From assembly GCA_002943765.1 (NCBI GenBank), contig PQWQ01000002.1, positions 1,302,001-1,366,000 of the forward strand: 64,000 bases of DNA, in the 5' to 3' direction. The first letter of the stretch is position 1. Each line of letters begins with the position of its first letter. Positions 11,301-22,660 of this stretch are shown piece by piece. Under the pieces are notes generated by a model. It made no database searches. It was not told the origin of the DNA and worked only from the letters and a program-made list of their open reading frames with translations. Origin of the DNA: Psoroptes ovis (Eukaryota; Arthropoda; Arachnida; Sarcoptiformes; Psoroptidae). A program made the translations under genes and the position numbers.

Positions 11301-13527
11301 CACCATCCAATAAGGCAAGCATAGATGGATCAATTTGACATTGATTTATGAAATTAACTTTGGCTAGATCACCGATAGCAGCAAAAGAACGTTCAGCAAC
11401 GCTGAGATTCAGATTTTTCAATGCTAAATTTCCAAGCTGTAGCCACATTGAATTAGTATCTGTCATTGAAGTGATTTTTGAATCATTTTGTTTTTGTCCC
11501 AATGATTCTAAAAATGTTTGAGCTCTAAAATAAACGAAATTGTTTTGATATCATCAAATCATTAAAAAAGCATTACCTTTCTAAATCGCCATCATCGATC
11601 GCTGTATCATATTCTAAGAGAACTTCATCTAATTCAATGTCAGTATTAGGCTGCATGAATTTAACTGTCGTTACACCATTGACACGTTCAATTTCGTATG
11701 CTTCATTCAATTCACCACCAATCACTTGATGGATAACTGGTTTATTATAATCGTACCAAACATATAGCTTATCTCGACATTGAGCTACAATTACATCAGA
11801 TCCAGGTACCCATTGAACAAAGGTACAGCCATTATTCAATAATATAATTTGATCTTGTTTCACAACATTCAATAATAAAATCAGCTTCAGTGCTTTGTCT
11901 CTAAAAATCATTCGTTGACCAGTTTCATTCAACTCGATCCAATCGATGCGTTCAGAATGAGCCCATGTATTCAATTGTAATCCTGTGATCAAATCGATTA
12001 TCGCAATACTTTTTGCGTCCAAAAGATAAGCAAAAATTTTCGATTTTGAATTGCGTTCATTCATTCGTACTGATATTAAATGAGGTGATATAAAATCTGT
12101 ACGAACCGATCCAAGTATTTGATTTTGGCCTAATTCAACAAAATACAATTCTCCTACAGCACTGATCAATGCAACATTTTCATAATCAAATGAAAATTTT
12201 ACACCACGTCTGGCTAAGCCAAGCCATTCTATCTCTGAACGTTGAGAATCGTTAGATAAACTTCCCATGATCAAGGTATTTGTTGTCCAAATGACCGCAA
12301 AACTCTCTTTGATGATCTTAATCTCTTGGATATCGAAATTCGATGCAAACATTTTAGATTGATTGGTTTTTAGATCACGAATAACTGTTTGACGATTTCC
12401 AACATAATTTATTTCGAATCGATTTCCAACCAATTTCGATTGCCATTGACAACGATATAATTCGACAGCTTGATTCAATGTTGAAACAACTAATTTCGTA
12501 CCATCAGATGACCAACATAGTCCTGTTATCAAAAGCGAACCATTCATTTCGATTATTGATTTATGTTTCCATACTCTAGATTCTAGTTGAAATATTAGCA
12601 ATGATTCTTTTGATGCTAATATTAAAACTGTCCCAGATGGAGAACAAACAGCACTGGAAATATCTTTACCGTAATCGATAGTTTGCTTATTGGTTGAAAC
12701 CAATGATGTATTGTTTAGTTTTCGAGATTTTACATCTGCTGAATTGTTCGGAGAAATGGATGTGGTCAATTCTTGAAATGAAATTCGGCCATCAGAACCA
12801 GCTGCACACACAAAACCGGTCGATGTTAATGCTAATGCAAATGGTGGAGTTGGATGAGTGCATAATAATCGTGCAGATGATTCACGAAGATTTGATGCTA
12901 CTGAATTCAGCCAAATTTGCCCGTTGATAAATCCGGCCACGATTCGATCTTGATTGCAGCACATTGAAACACACAATGAATTTGAAACATTAATCAATGT
13001 TGACATTTTGTTTGTTTGAGTTTGAATATATTTTATACGACCATCACTCGTGGCGAATACGATTCCAGTATTTATCCAGTTCAAAGAAATAGGACTACTT
13101 TGCAGTGAATACTTGTTGATGATTGATTTTTTTTGCCCCCTGTGAAAATGATGGACACAAATTTAAAAAGAGCCTACAATCATAATAATTGAACCAACCA
13201 TGTATCACCGATTTTATAAACATAGATAACATGATCCGATTGTCCAATAGCTAAACGTTCAGAATCAGAAGCAAATGACATTCCATTAACTTTGAATGAA
13301 TGACGATCACTTGATTGTTTATCGGCTGGTTTCAATGCAAATTTATCTTTACATTCATTTGTCAATAGATCCCATAATTCAATATGATTTGTTTGAGAAT
13401 GACAAATCGCCAGTTTATTGATATTTGGAGTTATTGCTATACATTCAATACGATTAATATTGATAGCGGAAGACGATAGATCAAATTTTTTTGGTTTCAA
13501 TAATGATTGTTCATGTTTTAATTTCAT
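8365..13527 (-). CDS. IFT172: Intraflagellar transport protein 172 (IFT-B)
   Basis: Three minus-strand exons, 13527-13199, 13139-11577 and 11524-8365, with introns of 59 and 52 nt, give 1,683 residues, close to the usual length of about 1,750. Splice phases restore family sequence across both joints: YKIGDTW|GQKKSIINKYS, and AIDDGDLER|AQTFLESL. The N-terminal ~600 residues form the WD40/beta-propeller part, with AIGQSDHVIYVYKIG, LGSVRTDFISPHLISVRMNER, DWIELNETGQRMIFRD and QWVPGSDVIVAQ. The rest is the long TPR-like helical region, with GGASAAKQVAFHWA and YVDAGRPKEAVIMYLHD. IFT172 is the peripheral IFT-B subunit that handles cargo and turnaround at the ciliary tip. In an arthropod it serves sensory-neuron cilia and, where present, sperm flagella. 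The promoter carries an X-box at 13622-13635. The gene is divergent from MOF. Confidence 0.96.
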
Positions 13528-13866
13528 GTTTACTCATTGTAATTTTCATTGATATTCAATGATTGGTGACAAATGAATTAAATTTGATCATCTTTTTTGA
13601 AAGAATATAAACAATCATTGTGTTGTCATGGTAATGATTATTCGACGGAAAAACTAATCAAAAGTAATTTCAAAATTTTTTGAATATTGTTCCGACTACA
13701 ATCGATACTTTCGTTCATCACAAGAATTCGAAGGCGGAGTCATTTGATAAATGAGTTGTTTTGTTTTTGTTTTTGATTCTTATTTTATTATCTCAAGAAT
13801 GTAATTTCTTAGAATTTTATTAAAAAATTAATTGATTGCAAGCTTTTTTTCACAACAGGCACAACG
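13528..13866. promoter_or_regulatory. Bidirectional promoter between IFT172 and MOF
   Basis: These 339 bases separate the start codons of two divergent genes. Visible elements are an X-box-like site at 13622-13635 near IFT172 and AATCGATA at 13700-13707, one mismatch from the arthropod DRE core TATCGATA. TTTTTTTCACAACAG ends just before GCACAACG and the MOF start, so a 5'-leader intron of MOF could end at about 13858. All assignments are by motif only. Confidence 0.5.
13622..13635 (-). promoter_or_regulatory. X-box (RFX/DAF-19-type) upstream of IFT172
   Basis: Read in the IFT172 direction the site is ATTACCATGACAAC, matching 12 of 14 positions of the nematode consensus GTTRCCATRGYAAC. It lies 94 bases upstream of the IFT172 start codon, the usual distance for X-boxes of ciliary genes. 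The mismatches are at positions 1 and 10. Confidence 0.65.
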
Positions 13867-15547
13867 ATGGTCGTTTTAACAACATCACCAAATACGAATA
13901 GTGATAATAATACGAATAATAACAATAATAATAATACCGATAATAATAAAAATAATAGTAATAATAATAGTCATTTAACATCAAAATCATCATCATCGAT
14001 AAATAATACGAATAATAAAAATGATAATAAACGATCAACAAACAATAATAATGATAAAAATGTGATCAATGATAATAATAATAGGAATAATAATGCATCA
14101 ACACCATCGCCACAAACAACATCATCATCGCGAAATGATACGGAAGATGAAGATACATCTACAACAACTACCAATGAGAAATCAGATATATTACCACAAA
14201 TTGGTGAATATTTTAAAGTTAAATCTAAAACAGATGATGCATGGCATCCAGCACAAATAATTGAAATCAGAAAACGTGATCATTATACCAGAAAAACATA
14301 TCCACTAAATTCTAACGGCAATGATGGACAAGTTGTCATGGATGATGACCCGAATTATGATTATGAATTCTATGTTCATTACGATGGTTTCAACAGGCGT
14401 TTAGATGAATGGGTACCAAGGTCTGCAATCGATTTCAGCCAGAAATGTATTATCAATAATAATGAATCTAAAGATTCTTTTGCTGATGTTTCAGTTTCTG
14501 ACCCCAATGTGAAAAAATTGACAAGAAATCAAAAACGAAAACATGATGAAATCAATCATGTACAGAAAACATATGCCGAAATGGATCCTACGACGGCTGC
14601 ATTAGAGCGAGAACATGAAGAAATAACCAAAGTCAAATACATTGATCGTATACAATTAGGTCGATATGAAATTGATGCATGGTATTTTTCACCATATCCA
14701 GAAGAATATGGAAAACAGTCAAAATTATGGATCTGTGAATATTGTCTGAAATATATGAGACTTGAAGAATCATTCCGCAAACATCAATTAGAATGCAAAG
14801 AGCGTCAACCTCCGGGCATCGAAATTTATCGCAAAGGAACGATTTCTGTATATGAAGTTGATGGTTATGGTAAATCGAAAATCTATTGTCAGAATTTATG
14901 TTTATTGGCAAAATTATTTCTCGATCATAAAACATTATTTTTTGATGTAGAACCATTCTTATTTTATGTATTGACGGAAGTCGATAGAGAAGGAGCCCAC
15001 ATTGTAGGGTAAGCTTGCATATCAATTTAAAATTGATTTTCTTTTATATTCAATCATGATTTTCCTTTATAGATATTTTTCAAAAGAGAAAGAATCAGCA
15101 GAAGGAAATAATTTAGCGTGTATATTAACATTACCACCATTTCAACGAAAAGGTTATGGAAGATTTTTAATAGCATTTAGTTATGAATTGTCAAAAATTG
15201 AAATGGTGCTTGGATCACCAGAAAAACCATTATCAGATTTAGGAAAATTAAGCTATCGTAGTTATTGGTCATGGGTATTATTAGAAATATTGCGTGATTT
15301 CAAAACAAATATAACGATTCGTGATTTATCTCATATGACATCAATAACGAGTACAGATATCATAACAACATTACAAACATTAAATCTAGTTAAATATTGG
15401 AAAGGACAACATGTTATTTGTGTCACACCTAAATTAGTTGAAGAACATTTGAAAAGTGAACAATTTAAAAAACCGCGTCTAAATGTTGATGTGAAAGCAT
15501 TGAGATGGCGTCCACCAAAAAGATTACAGAGATTAAATAAGAAATGA
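13867..15547 (+). CDS. KAT8: MYST histone acetyltransferase MOF/KAT8
   Basis: Two exons, 13867-15008 and 15073-15547, join across a 64-nt GTAAGC...TATAG intron (AHIVG|YFSKEKES), giving 538 residues. Residues 1-110 are Asn/Ser/Thr low complexity. A chromo-barrel domain spans about 113-190 (DAWHPAQI, FYVHYDGFNRRLDEWVP). The MYST domain follows from about 250: a C2HC zinc finger with Cys290, Cys293, His306 and Cys310, the lysine expected to be autoacetylated at 355 (DHKTLFFD), the acetyl-CoA loop PPFQRKGYGRF, and the catalytic Glu431 in GSPEKPLSDLG. The end reads KYWKGQHVICVTPKLVEEHL as in MOF orthologues. MOF acetylates histone H4 Lys16 in the MSL and NSL complexes in the nucleus. All key residues are intact; only the Asn-rich N-terminus looks lineage-specific. 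Confidence 0.96.
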
Positions 15548-15899
15548 ATCATTTATTTTGTTTTTTTCAACATTATTTTATTATGATTATTATTTGGTCA
15601 ATATTGTTTTATGTTGATTTATTCTCACCTAACATCATAAAATCTTTAAACAAATTTCAAAGAAAAGAAGATTAGGAATTAATCCACACACACACACACA
15701 CAAAAACTTACATGCCAAAAGTCAGGGAAATGATTCTAAATCTTTTTCTTCATTTTTCTAAATAACTTTGATATTAATTGAAAATTATTATTATTATTAC
15801 TATTATTAAGAATACAATTGAATTAATAAAAATGAAATTTTGTATAAAAATCAATTTGGTTAGTTTAAATTTCGTAATATTTGCTTGAATCAAAATATA
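15548..15899. other. 3' flank of MOF with CA microsatellite
   Basis: This 352-base spacer contains the MOF 3' end and the leader of the next gene. A (CA)n tract of about ten repeats lies at 15683-15701. There is no other feature. Confidence 0.6.
15683..15701. repeat. (CA)n microsatellite
   Basis: Uninterrupted CA dinucleotide tract in the 3' flank of MOF. Confidence 0.9.
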
Positions 15900-16986
15900 A
15901 TGGGTAGTGTATGTTGTGCTAATAGCAGTAATAAACAAGATACCAAAAGTAAGTATTTCGATTGAATAAATGAAAATTCATTTTTAAAAAAAATTTTGTT
16001 TAGAAAAACAAAAATTAAAACCATCAAAGGGTAGAGAACATCGTCAACAACAACAACAACAACATCATCAACAACGACAGCAAGAACAACATCAACAAAA
16101 GATTGAAATAATCGATGAAGCTCCACAATATTATCGTTACGAAGATATCGGTACATTGAATACGGAAAAGACAACAAACGATACACAAAAACAACAAGTT
16201 GACCACGTAAAAACGACAGGATCGTTTGATGATCATCATGATGGAAAATCGTTTGAAAAACGAAAAAGTTTTGATTTAAAAATTAATAATGATAGTATTA
16301 ATGTTACCAATGATAATAGACCACTACAATTTTCATCACAAACATCTTCAGTTTATGATTCTGGCTCGGTATTATCATATTATTCAACAATGAATTCTAA
16401 AATGAGTTCCAAAGTTAATGATAATCGAATGAATATTCAAAGTCATAATGATCATAGTGTTTCGGTTTTCGATAATCAACAACCATCAAGCATCATGTCA
16501 ACGACTATACCTGAATCAAAATTATTTAGTGATATTATATCATCATCAAGTGATTCGAACAAGAATATGAAATCATTATCAAAAAATAATGATTCAAATA
16601 AAGACATGTCGAAAGTATCGAGTGATTCAATGGATTATATATCAAAAGAAAATAGTCAAAAATCATCAACATTTAAAATTGTGGAAAAATCATTGAAATC
16701 GAATAAATTAAATGATCAAATGACAAAATTCATCAAACAACAACAAAAACAAAAACAAGTTCAAACACTTCCGATCAAGACCAATTCCTTAAAGTCCGTG
16801 ATTATTGATCGAAAAAAATCAAATAGTCAACGATTGATCATCGATGATGATTCGTTACGTTTATGTAATGTTAAAATTAAATTCGTTTGCGATCGTGATA
16901 AAATGTCTTTGAAACAAAATTCTGTCGAAAAATCAACAAATGTATCGATAAAAGTGGAGAAAATTGAAAATTCAAAGAAAAATTGA
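15900..16986 (+). CDS. Predicted N-myristoylated low-complexity protein
   Basis: Two exons, 15900-15948 and 16004-16986, join across a 55-nt GTAAGT...TTTAG intron in phase 1, giving 343 residues. The start reads MGSVCCANSSNK: Gly2 with a small residue at 6 fits N-myristoylation and Cys5/Cys6 fit palmitoylation, so the protein probably sits on the cytoplasmic face of a membrane. A basic Lys stretch and a Gln/His-rich tract follow, then APQYYRYEDIGTL, the most protein-like short block. The remaining 270 residues are Ser/Asn/Lys-rich without visible domains. No homologue is recognised. The first exon encodes only the lipidation signal plus a few residues, as in many acylated adaptors. The gene call rests on the canonical splice pair, phase continuity and a 327-codon open frame; the function is unknown. 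Confidence 0.6.
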
Positions 16987-18276
16987 TTTTTAAAACCTGA
17001 AAAATTGTCATTAAAATACCAATTTTCCTTTTAAATTTGATCTTTTAAATTTTTTTTCATGTTTTTTGAATTTGTTTACATATTTTTCACTTATATACGC
17101 ACACATATACACAGAATAACAGACATATATGATTTTTTTTCGCAGAAAAAAAATTGCAGCGGTTCTCAACCTAAACATTTTCAACATAGTCTCCAAGAAT
17201 TTTTTCCGTCAAATGGTTGAGAGCTTTTGTACTGTACATAGACTTATATATAAATTTTTATGTATACGTGTGTATATATACATAAAAGTTTATATTTTTA
17301 ATATATACACCCATATATTTATGTGAAAACAAGGTATACATCAATATATATATATGAGATGTTTTTTTTAATATTTTCAATTTCGTTTATTACTTTGGCA
17401 AAAGCTCAATTTGTCTTTTGCTGTTTAATAGTCAATAATTCGTCTCGAATATCTTACAATGAAAAGGTCGCTTTTCCGCAATCTAACGTTGAATCTGCCC
17501 GGATTTGACTCGGGAAAAGCAGGATCAATGCTAGAAAAATTTGAACGGAAAAACTTGTCTTTGACTGCCAAGTGGTGCATTGAATTATATTTGAGTTTTA
17601 TTTTTAATTTGATTCGTACATATTTTGATTCTTTTGATATTATTATTAATATTATTTATTTAAATTAAAACAACAACAATATACTTTATTGCTATTTATT
17701 GATGAAAAAATTGAATCAAATCAATGATCAATGAAAATAATCACTGATTAATTGTCTGTTGTTTACCTTTTAAATTATTATTGTTTTTATTATGATTATT
17801 GATCGACCAGAATCGTTTATTGATTAAATTCAAATGAAAGAAAAAAGAGAAAATTATGTTTTTTTTTGTTTTTATTAATTTGTAAATTGTTTTTATTTTC
17901 TTCATTATTTTATTTAACTGAAAAATGAAAATAAACTTTATTGGTATTATAATTGATTGAATATTTTTGTTATTATTGATATGTTAATTGCAAAATATAG
18001 AGAATTAAAAAATAAAAAGAAAAAACTACGTACACAAAATATTATCAACAAAATAATGATAAAATGTTTTCATTTGTTAATAACAATACAAGAAGTAAAA
18101 AAGAAATGAAAAATGAAAAGAATCCTTGAAAAATGATTAAAATAATAATATTAATTCAATGAATTTATGAATGGATGAATGATAATAACATTAATGATAA
18201 TCTTCGACAAAGAATCATTATTTTATTGTGAATAAATTGGAATCTTTTTTTAATGGTTTTATCATTCAATGAATAA
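16987..18276. other. Intergenic; possible decayed transposon
   Basis: 1.29 kb without a supportable gene. At 17157-17171 is CAGCGGTTCTCAACC, the form of a hAT-superfamily terminal repeat, with a degenerate reverse-complement match at 17215-17229. About 17400-17580 is noticeably richer in G and C than its flanks and contains a short open frame (17459-17668) of ordinary composition but no recognisable domain. The remainder is AT-rich promoter and leader for the kinase gene. Confidence 0.4.
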
Positions 18277-21200
18277 ATGATGGAGTTTTTTGGCAAATTT
18301 TCCGATCAATTAAAAGGTTGGTTTCAAAATCAACAACGATCATCAACATCATCTACGACATCATCATCATCTTCTTCTTCAATTGCAACTACAATTAATA
18401 ATTATAATAATAATAACAATGATAAATTAGTCAATTTTTTGAAAAATACAAATTCTACAACAACAACAACAACTGAAACAACAATTATTAGATCTCTTAA
18501 TTCGAATAATACGCCAATACGTTCATCGAGTAAATCTATGAATAGTAATAATAATAATAGTCCATCATCTATGACCATTAAATCATCTCATCATATTAAC
18601 CAGCCACAACACCAACAACAACAACAAGTATTGCCACCATCATCACTTTCATTATCATCATCATCATCACATTGGCAGACGTCAAAATCTTTGGGCACAC
18701 CTGGTGGTGGTACAACAACCACATTTAATAATAATAGTTCTATTAATAATAATAATAATAATAATAGTACAACATCACCTAACAATACATCAAATAATTA
18801 TCATCATCATTCTCCATATAATCATAATAATACTACGTCACATAATCATTATTATAATCATTTTTCACAAAATAATCGTTCTTTTGAGCATGGTTATCAG
18901 ATGCAACATCATAATAACAATGCATCGACAACATCTTCATCATCATCAACTAATTCTTTTGGTGGACAAATACCATTAACACCCGGACCTAATATTTCAT
19001 TAGGTCAAAGAAGTTATTCTGCAATAAATACACCTGATTCTCCTGTAAATTTTCGCCGTCAATATTCATTGAATGTAAATCAACGAGGTGGCGGTTATCA
19101 TAATTATCATCAAAATCATCATCATCATCATAACCATCTCAATCAAAATAATAATTCATCCGGAAATAATAGTACATCACGTTTGCAATTAGATTTACGT
19201 TCACAGAAAAATTCTCCAGTCTATCAACAACAATCAGCCAGTACCGATTTGATTGATAAACATTCGTTGAGTCCAAGACCAAGGCCTAAAGATTGTATGT
19301 AGTAGTCAATATTCAAAATGATTTTGTCTAAATTGAATTTAATTTTAATATTTAATGAATAGTGAGTCTTTCGAATAGCCAAGATAATATGCTAAAACAA
19401 ATGGATGGCCATAATAATCATATTTCTAGTCGTGCAGGCGATTTTTTTTCCGGTATTGGTGGTAATAATCGCATACCGAAACCATTAAAATTAACAACAA
19501 CATCATCATCTGTACAGAATCGATCACGTCCATTTGATAGTTTATTTGACAATACAAATAATATAAATAATAACAATTTTTTCAATTCACCACATAAACA
19601 AAACTATCATCATAATGGTGGGAATATATCATCAACAAATGTCAATGTAACTTCGAATGGTGGTCGAAGTGGTTCATCAAGACCATCGACTGGTGTATCG
19701 ACGCCGCATAATGTTTATTATCCGAATCGTTTTGAATCACCTCGTAATAGTTTTCTGTTAACCATCAATAAAACGGTAAATTTTTCTGTGATTTGTGAAG
19801 ACATTTTTACAACTGATCCTTTTAAATTTTTGATCGAAAAAAAGAAATTTGAAAATGTCAAAGAAAGTGATTTCAAGCAATTATGTCAACTTGGTGCCGG
19901 TAGCTTTGCTCAAGTATACAAAATGCATCATCTACAATCAAATATTGATTTAGCTGTTAAGGTATACTTTTACAAAAAAAGTTTTTGTGTCTACTAATTG
20001 TTCGAAATTAATTAATTTTCAATCGAATAAATTATCAGAAAATGCGTCTCAGTGCAAATCCAGATGAAATACGACATGTGCAAAGAGATAGAGATTTATT
20101 ACAAAGATCAAATCATAAACATGTGGTACAATGTTATGGATATTTAATTCTCGAAACAGAAATATGGATATTCATGGAATTGATGGCCACTTGTTTTGAT
20201 AGATTAATCAAACATTTATTGAAACGCAATGAAACTGTACCAGAAAGAATAATTGGAAAAGTGGCTGTTGCTGTATGTTTAATTTTGAGTTTTTTTTCAA
20301 TAAATTGATTTTAATATTTATTCATTTCGATAGACTATTGATGCATTAGATTATCTCAAAAAAGAATTACATGTCATTCATCGTGATATTAAACCTTCAA
20401 ATATTTTAATTAATAATCAAGGTATTATCAAATTATGTGATTTTGGTATATCAGGCTATTTGATAGACTCAAAAGCTCATACAAGAAATGTTGGCTGTTC
20501 ACCTTATATGGCTGTAAGCGAAATTTTTTTGAAATTTTTATTCAATTTTTAAAAATCATTTTTCTATTCAAATAGCCTGAAAGAATAGATCCACCTTCTG
20601 ATGGAACATATGATGTACGATCTGATATTTGGAGTATGGGTATTACATTAATCGAAATAGCCACAGGACAATTCCCATATAAAAATTGGTCAACAGTTTT
20701 TGAAATATTATCGATTGTAATACAACAAGATTCACCACAATTACCTGATGATAAAAATTTTTCCGAAGAATTTAAATCATTCATCAAAGCTTGGTAAGTT
20801 TATTGTCAGAAAAAAAAAAGTAATTTATTTTATATTTCATCAATCATTGTTTAATCAGTTCATCAAATTACAATGAAATTTGATGTAAAATTTTTCAAAT
20901 TTTCATCATCAATGAAATTTAATAGGAATTTCATTCGTTTTATCAATCCATTTGACCAATCTGAATATTGATTACAATTTTTGATGAAATTATAGAATGT
21001 AATAACTAAATGTAAAAGTTTTTCAATGTATTCACCATTGATGACTTTGGCATCATCTTGTTTTTTTATAATCAACAAAATATAATAATTTATTAGTTCA
21101 TAATAATAGTCGAAAACAATCAGCTGTTGATCTGGATTCAATTTAGGAGAGAAAATTTTGAAATTTTCTATTAGAATTTGTAATAAATCTAGCGATGATG

Positions 21201-22660
21201 AGGATGATTCAGATAATAATGATTGATCATTTTGATCACTGTTACAACAATTGACAAACATTTTTGTGAATTGTTTAATATTCATTTTATCAGTCAAAAT
21301 TACTTGCAAATATGGTAAACTTTTCAATACAATGTTATCATTACAATTGTCATTTAATGATAATAGCTCAAACAATGGTTCGAAAAATGCATAATACATT
21401 GAATCATGTTTCAATAATAATAACAATAATTTTGAAATGAATTGTTGTTTGTTACAGGGCCACCGATTCTTGAATATGTTCATATTAATTTTCCATTTTA
21501 ATCTTATTGTATTTGTATTATTGATAAAACTATCTATATGTCCAGTAAAACCTGAAATATCACCTTCTTTTATTGATTTATTCCAAACACTTTGTTTATT
21601 ATTACGAATATCAATCAATACGATATTATTTAATGTATAATTACATTCAATCTATAGAAGAAAACATGGAAAAATCATTAAAACTTGTACTTTTATTCAT
21701 AAGAAATATTTGCTTTATTACCGGCAAATCAATATCAATAGTTCCATCATTATTATTCATCAATATTTGTTGCTTGTTTTGAACCAAAATTTTTCCATTT
21801 GCTTTTTGAATTTTTAGATCCAATATCAATTCGTCATCAATCGTATGGTTATTATTATTATTAAAATTGAATTGTATTGATAATGTTCTAGGAAAAAATT
21901 TACATGCCATTTCGGCTGAATATTTTCTAATTAGGTCATATTTTAGATCAATATTTTCAATAGGATTATCTCTTAATAAGATTTGTTCAAATATTTTTAT
22001 GCGTATTTCATATTCGTTTGTATTATGTTTCATATAACTAGTATAATATGATTGATAAATGGTCAATGCCCAAAAATAGAGTTGTAAATTTGGATTATTT
22101 TCATTTAATAATGCATTTTGTAATGATTTCATTTGATTCTTGTTGTTTGTCATCTGTGATTATTGAAAATGATATTTTTTCATATAAATTCCAAATTAAT
22201 CAATAGCCTCAGTCTTTCATGAGAAAAAAATATTTGAATTTCATTTATATTATTCATATAATTAATCTTGTTTATAATTTTATTCCTTCAAATAATTAAT
22301 TAGTTTAACAAAAGATTCGAAAATGCGACCAAAATATCAAGAATTAATGGCAAGTTTCTATAATTTTATTCGAAAAAAAAAATGATTAATTGAAAATTTT
22401 TCAATTTCACCCCGAAAAAATAGAATTATCCATTTTATCAAAAATATTCAAAACAATATGTCGATGTTGCCGAATGGTTTAAAAATGCTTATCAAGATGC
22501 AAACAATACTACGACAACGACAACAACAACAAATAATGATGCTAATCATGCATCATCCAAAGATGATGATCATCAACATAAACAACAATCATCAAATAAT
22601 AATAACAATAATCCATTTTCATCATCTGCATCATCAGATTCAAATTCAACGATAAAATGA
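18277..22660 (+). CDS. hep: MAP kinase kinase, MKK7/hemipterous-like
   Basis: Seven exons: 18277-19294, 19363-19961, 20039-20272, 20334-20513, 20576-20793, 22304-22349 and 22424-22660, giving 843 residues. Residues 1-505 are Ser/Asn/His low complexity with a JNK-docking-like RIPKPLKL at 376-383. The kinase domain (~510-785) has GAGSFAQV, the ATP-site Lys539, HRD at 633-635, DFG at 653-655, and the activation segment SKAHT with phosphosites Ser663 and Thr667. SKAxT, PERIDPP and TGQFPYKN favour MKK7 over MKK4 or MKK3/6. The exon 6 peptide LTKDSKMRPKYQELM and the exon 7 peptide VDVAEWFK complete subdomain XI and the C-terminal docking segment. The protein phosphorylates JNK in the stress-kinase cascade. 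Intron 5 (1,510 nt) contains a whole gene on the other strand; intron 6 is GC-AG. Poly(A) signal at 23010-23015. Kinase identity is firm; MKK7 versus MKK4 is fairly sure. Confidence 0.92.
20794..22303 (+). other. MKK7 intron 5 hosting an antisense gene
   Basis: The donor TG|GTAAGT and acceptor ATTAG|T restore a Cys codon and join IKA(C) to LTKDSKMRPKY, the expected MKK order. Without this splice the kinase would stop after eight residues and lack subdomain XI. The opposite strand carries a two-exon gene that fills most of the intron. Confidence 0.8.
20863..22153 (-). CDS. Unrecognised protein nested in MKK7 intron 5
   Basis: Two minus-strand exons, 22153-21722 and 21651-20863, flank a 70-nt GTAATA...CTATAG intron in phase 0 (DIDLP|IECNYTLNN), giving 406 residues. 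The whole coding region lies inside the 1,510-nt fifth intron of the plus-strand kinase gene. The product has no signal peptide, is mostly alpha-helical in character, and carries FWALTIYQSYYTSYM, LIRKYSAEMACKFFPRT, PLFELLSLN and YLQVILTDKMNIKQF. The N-terminal block, with a helix pair ending in KFFPRT, faintly recalls importin/exportin or HEAT-repeat proteins, but I cannot name a family. The Cys, Trp and charged-residue content is protein-like, unlike low-complexity noise. The start codon follows AATCACAG, which might be a splice acceptor, so a non-coding first exon upstream is possible. Confidence 0.65.

Noticed and set aside
17490..17520. Possible tRNA pseudogene (T-arm-like CCCGAGTCAAATCCGGG on the minus strand)
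   Set aside because: One T-loop base is missing and I could not find matching acceptor, D or anticodon arms.
18704..18979. 91-codon plus-strand frame inside MKK7 exon 1
   Set aside because: Shadow of CAT/AAT repeats in the true kinase frame, giving poly-Ile/His.
20794..20890. Local end of the kinase at an exon starting 20860 (CSSNYNEI then stop)
   Set aside because: It would delete subdomain XI; splicing to 22304 restores LTKDSKMRPKY, which is the expected MKK sequence.
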